Positions 1 to 5,033 of a stretch of DNA of 7,181 bases are shown here, piece after piece. The stretch is from Campylobacteraceae bacterium. Lineage in GTDB: Bacteria > Campylobacterota > Campylobacteria > Campylobacterales > Sulfurovaceae. The stretch lies in contig JALVEV010000266.1 in assembly GCA_027030605.1 (NCBI GenBank), positions 1-7,181 on the forward strand, given 5' to 3'. Numbering within the stretch: the first letter of the stretch is position 1; every line of letters starts with the position of its first letter. The position numbers and the translations under genes were made by a program. The notes below the pieces were generated by a model. That model was not told where the DNA came from. It saw nothing but the letters and a program-made list of their open reading frames with translations, and ran no database searches.

Positions 1-44
1 AAACTCTATTGTTAACTCTTATAAGTTAGGTTATAAATTGGTTT

Positions 45-863
45 CTATTTTTTAAACTCTTCCATCTCTTTTTTTATTTTATCATACAACTCCCTTAACC
101 AAGGGTGTTTGTTAGCTTTTGTAATATTTACATTCATCTTTCTAAAATCAACAGGGGCTAAAATGACTTTAATATTTTGAATCCCTACCTTTTCAGCTAA
201 AAAGTATAGTTGTTCAATGTTCTCATCTCCAATAGGAATACACCCAACAGTACGGTTACTGCCATGAATCATAATGTCACCACCTAAGTTGGTTCGTCCC
301 TCTCTTTTTGCCATCTTTCTATCAAAAGCATTGGGGTAGTTAATTCGCATAGAGAGGTGAAATTTACTATTTGGGTTGAGGTAAGAGATACCGTAAATAC
401 CCTCTGGAATCTGTCTGTCGCCCTCTTTACACTTTGGTCCAAGTATACCTGAAAAGGCTGTAAATGGGTAGGTAGCTATTAGGTGTTGCTCTCCCTCATT
501 GTCTTCTCCCCAAACTTCAAGTTGCTGTTCATACTTTAGCCCTATAAGGGTTAGTTTTTTTGGGTAGCATATAAAGTTACTATCTGCTAAGTGACGAAAG
601 AGTTTCTGTTTTGGTGTTAAGATTTCAGGTTCAGGGCAGATTGGACACTCTTTTTCTACAATCTTAGGCTCTGTTTGATTGCACTCAGGAGGAGTGGGGC
701 AGGGTTGGCACTCTTTGTCAATAACTTTAACAGTTTGAATTTGAGTTGTGCAGTATTTTTTGTAGTAGGGCATCCAGATATCCTCTCCATATATATAAAA
801 TAGTACAATAGAGCTTAAAAGTAAGATAGTAAAAAGTAAGAAGTGATATATAAGATTTTTCAT
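45..863 (-). CDS. Membrane-anchored YkuD-domain L,D-transpeptidase (YafK-like)
   Basis: This 272-residue protein probably acts on peptidoglycan in the periplasm. Residues 5-25 form one hydrophobic helix, best read as an uncleaved signal anchor. Residues 38-80 are a Cys/Pro-rich linker with two CxxCP motifs (C52/C55 and C73/C76) in near-repeated contexts. The catalytic domain runs from about residue 95 to 240. It shows the YafK-type signatures GPKxxEGDxxxPEGIY (142-157), NYPNAFDR (175-182) and the active-site block IMIHGSNRTVGC, with H200 and nucleophile C208. The lysine-rich C-terminal tail (about 255-272) is probably helical. YkuD enzymes usually make or rearrange L,D-crosslinks, but some YafK relatives (E. 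coli DpaA/LdtF) instead release Braun-type lipoprotein from peptidoglycan, so the exact reaction is open. The start at 863 is chosen because it includes the anchor. It has no Shine-Dalgarno sequence, whereas Met31 (ATG at 773-771) has a good one (GGAGAGGA, 788-781). Confidence 0.85.
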   Translation of the reverse strand: MKNLIYHFLLFTILLLSSIVLFYIYGEDIWMPYYKKYCTTQIQTVKVIDKECQPCPTPPECNQTEPKIVEKECPICPEPEILTPKQKLFRHLADSNFICYPKKLTLIGLKYEQQLEVWGEDNEGEQHLIATYPFTAFSGILGPKCKEGDRQIPEGIYGISYLNPNSKFHLSMRINYPNAFDRKMAKREGRTNLGGDIMIHGSNRTVGCIPIGDENIEQLYFLAEKVGIQNIKVILAPVDFRKMNVNITKANKHPWLRELYDKIKKEMEEFKK

Positions 864-878
864 AGTGCTATTTTAGCA
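864..878 (-). promoter_or_regulatory. Extended -10 promoter of the L,D-transpeptidase gene, predicted leaderless
   Basis: On the minus strand the sequence TGCTAAAAT (878-870) is an extended -10 element. Exactly 6 bp (AGCACT) separate its last base from the ATG at 863, so transcription would start at or within a base or two of the start codon. There is no Shine-Dalgarno sequence in this space. The element also lies in a small dyad, TGCTA (866-870) and TAGCA (874-878) with a 3-nt gap. No -35 box is seen. The position is observed; promoter activity is inferred. Confidence 0.45.
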
Positions 879-938
879 TAAAACACTATAGGTTTAATTT
901 TATTAAAATAATATTTATAAAAATCTAATTCATATATA

Positions 939-960
939 TTCCCACCAATAAAGGTGGGAG
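939..960 (-). terminator. Probable intrinsic terminator of glnA
   Basis: A perfect 7-bp GC-rich stem, TCCCACC (940-946) and GGTGGGA (953-959), encloses a 6-nt loop, and a G-U pair (939/960) can extend it. It lies about 21 nt after the glnA stop codon. In the glnA transcript it is followed by AUAUAUAUGAAUU and then a run of five U about 10 nt further on, so the U tail is poor. No U tract follows it on the plus strand. It separates glnA from the L,D-transpeptidase gene. Confidence 0.55.
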
Positions 961-980
961 TTAGTAGAAGTTAGAATTAT

Positions 981-2420
981 TTAACAAGAGTAAGTAGAGA
1001 TATACTCGTAAGCTGTTGGTCTTCCCTCAACAGGTATAACGTGTCTATCAAACATATAATCAACATACTCTTTAATATACTCAGGACTCATAATTGGAGC
1101 TAGGAACTCATGGTCTTTTTCAAGTCCCTCAAGAGCATCTCTAAATGAGTTTGGAAGTTCAGGAATTCCTCTTGCTGCTATCTCATCTCTACTAAGCTCA
1201 AATAGGTCTTCGTTAATTGGTCCTACTAAGTCATAACCACCATTTTTAATTCCATCAAGACCAGCCATCATAAGAACAGCAAATGCAAGGTAAGGACAAG
1301 ATGTAGAGTCAGGGAAACGAGTCTCAATTCTAGTTGCCTTCTCTCCTGCACCATAAGGAATACGACAAGCAGCAGAACGGTTTTGGCTAGAGTATGTTAA
1401 GATTCTTGGAGCTTCAAATCCTGGAAGTAGTCTCTTGTAAGAGTTTGTACTTGGGTTTGTAAATGAAGCAACTGCCTCTTTGTGTTTAAAGATACCACTT
1501 AGGTAGTCAAGTGCTGTTTTAGAAAGATTAGCGTATGCTCCCTCTTCATAGAATAGGTTTACTCCATCTTTCCATAGAGATTGGTGAACGTGCATACCGT
1601 TACCGTTGTCATTGTAGATAGGTTTTGGCATAAATGTTGCCGATTTACCATTGAGGTGTGCTACCATCTTTACAACATATTTGTACTTTTGAACATTATC
1701 AGCAGCTGTAATAATGTCAGAGAATACAATACCAATCTCATGTTGACCCTGTGCAACTTCGTGGTGACCTAAAACAACCTCTAGTCCAACATCTTCAAGA
1801 ACTTGCATCATCTCTGCTCTTAAATCTACACCAGAGTCTGTTGGCATTGTTGGGAAGTACCCACCTTTAATTCTTGGTCTATGACCCATATTACCCATTT
1901 CACCGTAGTCAGCAGCATCTGCCCAGTGACCTTCATCTGTCTCTACTTTGAATGATTGATGGTTGTCATTGTCAACAATTTTAACATCATCAAAAATAAA
2001 GAACTCATTCTCTGGACCAAAGTAAGCAGCGTCTGCTACACCAGCTTCATCAAGTGCTTTAAGTGCTTTTTTAGCAATACTTCTTGGACATTTAGCATAA
2101 AGCTCACCTTTATAGATGTCATAAACATCACAGATAACAACTACAGTGCTATCAGCTGTAAACGGGTCAAGGAATGCAGAACCAACATCTGGCTTAAGAA
2201 GCATATCAGACTCATTAATTGGTTGCCAGTTTTCAATTGAAGAACCATCAAATGGAAGACCACCCTCTAGTTGACCTTCATTAACAGCACTCATTCTGTA
2301 CGAAATATGATGCCATGCACCTTTTACATCTGTAAATCTAAAGTCTACAAACTCTACTTCATTATCTTCACAGAATTTAAAAAATCCAGCTACATCATTC
2401 TCTTCTACAAATTTACCCAT
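981..2420 (-). CDS. glnA: Glutamine synthetase, type I
   Basis: This enzyme makes glutamine from glutamate, ammonia and ATP in the cytoplasm, as a dodecamer in this family. The 479-residue length is normal for type I. Visible motifs are PFDGSSIENW (56-65), the metal-binding block FGPENEFF (134-141), NGNGMHVHQS (272-281), KRLLPGFEAP (329-338) with the flap glutamate at E336, and NRSAACRIP (347-355). The segment at about 145-185, ending GHRPRIKGGYFP, matches the insertion that marks the GSI-beta subtype. That subtype is normally switched off by adenylylation of a tyrosine in an NLYDLP-like loop. Here the loop reads EDLFELS, with Phe407 in place of Tyr, so this control is absent. H. pylori GlnA is known to have a similar Tyr-to-Phe change. 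The ATG at 2420 has a good Shine-Dalgarno sequence (AGGAGA, 2432-2427, 6-nt spacer). Confidence 0.98.
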   Translation of the reverse strand: MGKFVEENDVAGFFKFCEDNEVEFVDFRFTDVKGAWHHISYRMSAVNEGQLEGGLPFDGSSIENWQPINESDMLLKPDVGSAFLDPFTADSTVVVICDVYDIYKGELYAKCPRSIAKKALKALDEAGVADAAYFGPENEFFIFDDVKIVDNDNHQSFKVETDEGHWADAADYGEMGNMGHRPRIKGGYFPTMPTDSGVDLRAEMMQVLEDVGLEVVLGHHEVAQGQHEIGIVFSDIITAADNVQKYKYVVKMVAHLNGKSATFMPKPIYNDNGNGMHVHQSLWKDGVNLFYEEGAYANLSKTALDYLSGIFKHKEAVASFTNPSTNSYKRLLPGFEAPRILTYSSQNRSAACRIPYGAGEKATRIETRFPDSTSCPYLAFAVLMMAGLDGIKNGGYDLVGPINEDLFELSRDEIAARGIPELPNSFRDALEGLEKDHEFLAPIMSPEYIKEYVDYMFDRHVIPVEGRPTAYEYISTYSC

Positions 2421-2450
2421 TGGTAATCTCCTAAAAATTAAGTTGCCTTG

Positions 2451-2459
2451 ATTGTATCA
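2451..2459 (-). promoter_or_regulatory. glnA promoter, extended -10
   Basis: TGATACAAT on the minus strand (2459-2451) is an extended -10. Transcription would start near 2444, giving a leader of about 24 nt that holds the AGGAGA ribosome binding site. No -35 consensus is present; that zone is occupied by a perfect palindrome. Confidence 0.6.
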
Positions 2460-2468
2460 AAGATTTTT

Positions 2469-2488
2469 ATAAAAGTTATAACTTTTAT
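2469..2488. promoter_or_regulatory. Perfect 20-bp palindrome, candidate glnA operator
   Basis: ATAAAAGTTATAACTTTTAT is identical to its reverse complement over all 20 bases. It begins 2 nt after the stop codon of the PHP gene and covers roughly -25 to -44 relative to the predicted glnA start site, over the usual -35 position. As RNA it could form only a weak A/U stem and has no U tract in either direction, so it is a poor terminator. A binding site for a dimeric regulator of glnA fits better. The regulator is unknown. Confidence 0.55.
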
Positions 2489-2490
2489 GC

Positions 2491-3270
2491 CTAAAAAATA
2501 ATCAATTCTTTTTCACGTTGTTCAAAAGTAACAGCTTTACTGTAACCAACTTTTTTAGCTAATTTTTTAACTTCATCATACTTAAAGCCTACTTGTCCAA
2601 TAGCATGAGCATCAGAAGAGAAGGTAATGGGAATATCAAGTTCATAAGCAACTTCAAGTAGAGATTGGGAAGGGTATATCTCTTTACATGGTTTTCTTAG
2701 ACCTGCTGAGTTTAATTCTAGTACCATATTTGCTTTTTTTATGGCTTTAAGAGCAGGGGTAGCGATGGAGCGAATATCTCTTTTAGGAAGAAAATTAAAA
2801 ACCTTAATAAGGTCAAGGTGTCCTACTATGTCAAAGTAACCTATTTGTGCCATCTCTTCTATGTTACGAAAGTACTCGTGCCATATCTCATCAATGTTCC
2901 GTTTAGAGTACTCTTCATTAAACTCTGGATTATCAAATCCCCAGGTACCTAAAAAATGGACAGAGCCAATAAGATAATCTACGTTAGATTCAATAACCCG
3001 TTTATCTATATGTCCTTTTAGGTAGTCAACTTCATAGCCTAGAAGTATCTTGATTTTACCTTTATACTCTTTTTGTAAAGAGAGTACATCATTTTCATAA
3101 TCTTTCATCTCTTCAAATTTAAGACGGTAATATTCATCAAAATCCATAGGGGCATGTTCTGAAAAGCCGTAAATGTCAATGCCAAGTTCAATAGCACGTT
3201 CAATATAGCTCCTCATTGAGCCTTTAGCATGGTTACATCTGGTAGTGTGGTTGTGTAGGTCTATTCTCAT
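2491..3270 (-). CDS. hisJ: PHP-domain phosphoesterase, probable histidinol-phosphatase
   Basis: This 259-residue cytoplasmic protein belongs to the PHP metal-dependent phosphoesterases, in the HisJ/HisK histidinol-phosphatase group. That enzyme removes phosphate from L-histidinol phosphate, the step before the last enzyme of histidine synthesis. The expected metal ligands are all visible: HNH (H6, H8), FSEHAP (H39), GYEVDY (E80), SVHFLG (H105), GHLDL (H151) and SSDAHAIGQVG (D220, H222). The length matches the family. The N-terminus is fixed by the HxH motif at residues 6-8, so the ATG at 3270 must be right or nearly so, although no Shine-Dalgarno sequence precedes it. No other his genes are present in the window, so assignment to the histidine pathway rests on sequence type alone. 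Another phosphomonoester substrate is possible, and the symbol hisJ is provisional. Confidence 0.88.
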   Translation of the reverse strand: MRIDLHNHTTRCNHAKGSMRSYIERAIELGIDIYGFSEHAPMDFDEYYRLKFEEMKDYENDVLSLQKEYKGKIKILLGYEVDYLKGHIDKRVIESNVDYLIGSVHFLGTWGFDNPEFNEEYSKRNIDEIWHEYFRNIEEMAQIGYFDIVGHLDLIKVFNFLPKRDIRSIATPALKAIKKANMVLELNSAGLRKPCKEIYPSQSLLEVAYELDIPITFSSDAHAIGQVGFKYDEVKKLAKKVGYSKAVTFEQREKELIIF

Positions 3271-3285
3271 AGAGACATTGTAACA
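3271..3285 (-). promoter_or_regulatory. Extended -10 promoter of the PHP gene, predicted leaderless
   Basis: TGTTACAAT (3285-3277) on the minus strand is an extended -10. Exactly 6 bp (GTCTCT) lie between it and the ATG at 3270, which puts the predicted start site on the A of the start codon. There is no ribosome binding site. The -10 lies within one arm of an inverted repeat. Confidence 0.5.
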
Positions 3286-3301
3286 TAAAATTACAATGTC
3301 T
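3273..3301. promoter_or_regulatory. Inverted repeat with 11-bp perfect arms, candidate operator or hairpin
   Basis: AGACATTGTAA (3273-3283) and TTACAATGTCT (3291-3301) are perfect reverse complements around a 7-nt spacer. The repeat fills most of the 39-bp gap between the stop of the bax-like gene (3310) and the ATG of the PHP gene (3270). Its start-proximal arm contains the predicted -10 TACAAT, so a bound protein would block that promoter. In a transcript read through from the upstream gene it could form a hairpin ending 2 nt before the AUG. No U tract follows, so it is not a typical terminator. Confidence 0.6.
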
Positions 3302-3309
3302 TAGAAGTG

Positions 3310-4224
3310 TTAGTAGTTTGAAGATAGTCTAAATTTATCAAATCTTCTTAGTTTATTCTTTACAATAAACTTTCTCAATTTATTTGGATAGTTACGAAGT
3401 TCACAATAGTTAACTAAGTATTTAACCAATTCCAGAGGATTATCTGTAATGTTTCTCTGCTTTCTAAAGCTTTTGTACGCTCCTCTTCCTATTACCAAAA
3501 AGTAGTCATCAATAGCATCACTAATAGAAGCATATTTTTTTACATAGACAGGTTTTCCATTTCTTGTACCTTTTGCTCGGATACGGGGTTCATTTTTATT
3601 GTAAGACCACATACCAAAGATATTGTTTCCCTCTTTAAAGAAACGACTCTCTCCCCATGCAGACTCAATAGCTGCTTGTGCAAGAACAATACTTACAGGG
3701 TGTGTTTTAAGTCTATTTGCTAACTTTTTAATATTATTAGTTTTGTATTTTTTATACAAATCTTCTAAAAAAGCATAATCATCTTCTGCCCATGCACTTT
3801 TAGGTGTATCAATTAGTGATAATACTCGTTCTCTTTTTAATCTTAAGTTTTCTTTAGAGATTAAAATAGCAGGTAGAATCATATGAAAAAACTTCTGTTT
3901 TTTATCTGATACTTGCAATTTATTTAAAGAGATTGTATTGGTGTAGTTGATAGGTTCGATGACTTTAGAGGTAAAGACTTTAATATCATCTGGAGTCTTA
4001 ATTTTTTTGTTTACTGTAATAATTTTATTATCTTCAGTAACACTTAGCGATAGCTCACTTTTTTGAGCATTTAGGCTCTCGGGGTCTAATGGTTCTGGAA
4101 CATTATAACTTACAGTTTGAACATTGTAATTATCTGCTTCCTTTTGAATCTTCTCTAAATATGCATTATCTAATGCAAAAAGAGTCAATGAACAAGCAAA
4201 AAATACGAAAAAATGTTTCATCAT
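3310..4224 (-). CDS. Secreted Bax-like glucosaminidase (peptidoglycan hydrolase)
   Basis: This 304-residue exported protein probably cleaves the glycan strands of peptidoglycan. Residues 1-17 (MMKHFF then a hydrophobic stretch, ending LFA) look like a Sec signal peptide; the cysteine at 11 is not in a lipobox. Residues 20-110 are a polar region I do not recognise. The C-terminal half (about 140-290) matches the Bax/FlgJ-type glucosaminidase domain, with the core AQAAIESAWGESRF (182-195) followed by GNNIFGMWSY (199-208). E187 is the likely catalytic acid. A further YASISDAIDDYF block (231-242) is typical of Bax relatives. Two adjacent ATGs exist; the first (4224-4222) is chosen because it lies 8 nt from the Shine-Dalgarno AAAGGAAA (4240-4233). 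It is divergent from acpP and upstream of the PHP gene on the same strand. It could cut glucosaminyl or muramyl bonds; sequence alone does not settle which. Confidence 0.87.
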   Translation of the reverse strand: MMKHFFVFFACSLTLFALDNAYLEKIQKEADNYNVQTVSYNVPEPLDPESLNAQKSELSLSVTEDNKIITVNKKIKTPDDIKVFTSKVIEPINYTNTISLNKLQVSDKKQKFFHMILPAILISKENLRLKRERVLSLIDTPKSAWAEDDYAFLEDLYKKYKTNNIKKLANRLKTHPVSIVLAQAAIESAWGESRFFKEGNNIFGMWSYNKNEPRIRAKGTRNGKPVYVKKYASISDAIDDYFLVIGRGAYKSFRKQRNITDNPLELVKYLVNYCELRNYPNKLRKFIVKNKLRRFDKFRLSSNY

Positions 4225-4255
4225 GTTGTTTATTTCCTTTAAAAAAAATTTCAGA

Positions 4256-4261
4256 ATTATA
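4256..4261 (-). promoter_or_regulatory. Promoter -10 of the bax-like gene
   Basis: A consensus TATAAT occurs on the minus strand at 4261-4256. It would give a start site near 4249 and a leader of about 25 nt containing the AAAGGAAA ribosome binding site. It lacks the TG extension, and no -35 box is visible. The surrounding DNA is so A/T-rich that a chance match is possible, but the spacing to the gene is good. Confidence 0.5.
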
Positions 4262-4645
4262 TCTTTTAAATCTTAATATAAAATAAAATATGTTATTTTT
4301 TATAAAAAATATTTTTCTGAAGAGCTTATATATCGTTATTTAGAGCCATAAAAATTTTTTTAAAATTTTTTTATAAAAAAAATGTAAAATTGTGGAATTT
4401 AGTATTAAGTTGTTACTCTAAATAAAAAAAATGAATTAATTAGAATTAGTAGAATTTTATATATGCTTACATTATATAATATATAAATATTTAAACATAA
4501 AATAACCTATTACTTTTTTAACTAAACTTTTCACTATTACAATATAAAAAAAAATATTTTTTGTTTAAAAAAGTGCTTAGAAATATAAAGATTTAATTTT
4601 TAAAAGCCTATTAATTATGAAGAGAGAACTATTTTTAGATTTTTT
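4262..4645. other. Very A/T-rich divergent intergenic region, no gene seen
   Basis: This stretch separates the bax-like gene from acpP and is almost entirely A and T. It holds long alternating A and T tracts (notably 4350-4382) of the kind that bend DNA. The self-complementary 12-mer AAAAATATTTTT occurs twice, at 4305-4316 and 4550-4561. I see no ORF with coding character, no RNA gene and no GC-rich hairpin. Its likely role is as an upstream region for the two divergent promoters at its ends. Confidence 0.5.
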
Positions 4646-4654
4646 TGCTATACT
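4646..4654 (+). promoter_or_regulatory. acpP promoter, extended -10
   Basis: TGCTATACT is an extended -10 preceded by T-rich DNA (ATTTTTAGATTTTTT, 4631-4645), the pattern that replaces the -35 box in Campylobacterota sigma-70 promoters. The predicted start is near 4661. The leader of about 28 nt carries the ribosome binding site AGGAGAG (4678-4684). Confidence 0.65.
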
Positions 4655-4688
4655 TGCAAGCATAAAATTAAACAATTAGGAGAGTGTC

Positions 4689-4922
4689 ATGGCACTATTT
4701 GATGAAGTAAAAGAAGTTGTGGTTGAACAACTAAGCGTAAATGCTGATGAGGTAAAAGAGGAGTCAAAATTTGTAGAAGATCTTGGGGCTGATAGTTTAG
4801 ATGTAGTAGAGTTAGTAATGGCACTTGAAGAGAAATTTGATATTGAGATTCCAGATGAAGATGCTGAAAAAATTGCAACTGTATCTGATGCAATTAAATT
4901 TATTGAAAATATTAAAGCATAA
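4689..4922 (+). CDS. acpP: Acyl carrier protein
   Basis: This 77-residue acidic protein carries acyl chains during fatty-acid synthesis on a 4'-phosphopantetheine arm. The attachment site is Ser36 in the motif GADSLDVVELVMALEEKF (33-50), which also forms helix II, the surface recognised by partner enzymes. Length and charge are typical. The ATG at 4689 follows a strong Shine-Dalgarno AGGAGAG (4678-4684). It is the first gene of an acpP-fabF-accA cluster; the fabG gene that often precedes acpP in Campylobacterota is not upstream here. A terminator sits 6 nt after its stop codon, so most transcripts probably encode AcpP alone, in line with the high abundance this protein usually needs. Confidence 0.98.
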   Translation: MALFDEVKEVVVEQLSVNADEVKEESKFVEDLGADSLDVVELVMALEEKFDIEIPDEDAEKIATVSDAIKFIENIKA

Positions 4923-4928
4923 TAGTAG

Positions 4929-4956
4929 GGGCAGACTACTCTGTCTGCCCTTTTTT
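4929..4956 (+). terminator. Strong intrinsic terminator after acpP
   Basis: GGGCAGAC (4929-4936) and GTCTGCCC (4943-4950) form a perfect 8-bp GC-rich stem with a 6-nt loop, followed directly by six T residues (4951-4956). It is the clearest terminator in the window and lies between acpP and fabF. Readthrough or a second promoter must supply fabF-accA. Confidence 0.92.
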
Positions 4957-4998
4957 ATCTATTCTAAATAATATTTGAGACTACAAATGAGAGTAGTT

Positions 4999-5007
4999 TG
5001 ATATATT
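4999..5007 (+). promoter_or_regulatory. Possible fabF-accA promoter, extended -10
   Basis: TGATATATT (4999-5007) fits an extended -10 and would start transcription near 5014, 20 nt upstream of the fabF start codon and just before its ribosome binding site. It lies downstream of the acpP terminator, where a promoter for fabF would be useful. The match is modest and the region is A/T-rich, so this is tentative. Confidence 0.3.
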
Positions 5008-5033
5008 TTTTAAAAAGTGTACAGGAGACAAAG

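Noticed and set aside
1581..2240. Plus-strand ORFs at 1581-1772 and 1956-2240.
   Set aside because: They lie wholly antisense to glnA, whose frame is certain. Their translations are low in complexity and match no family I know.
3273..3301. Reading the inverted repeat as a rho-independent terminator of the bax-like gene.
   Set aside because: The arms are A/T-rich and no U tract follows in either direction; the next bases are the PHP start codon.
4089..4286. Plus-strand ORF of 65 codons.
   Set aside because: It covers the 5' end and promoter of the bax-like gene in antisense, with no sign of coding character.
4653..4660. CTTGCAAG, an 8-bp palindrome at the predicted acpP start site, as a possible operator.
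   Set aside because: It is too short to separate from chance and overlaps the -10 and start region by necessity.
4617..4679. A 20-codon ORF (ATG at 4617, TAG at 4677) ending inside the acpP ribosome binding site, like a leader peptide.
   Set aside because: It has no Shine-Dalgarno sequence and begins upstream of the predicted acpP start site (about 4661), so it would not be in that mRNA. Its middle is the promoter T-tract and -10 element.
4687..4893. Minus-strand ORF rich in Leu and Gln.
   Set aside because: It is antisense to nearly all of acpP, and the composition simply mirrors acpP codons.
4980..4997. ACTAC and GTAGT inverted repeat before fabF.
   Set aside because: The arms are only 5 bp with an 8-nt gap; such pairs are common by chance.
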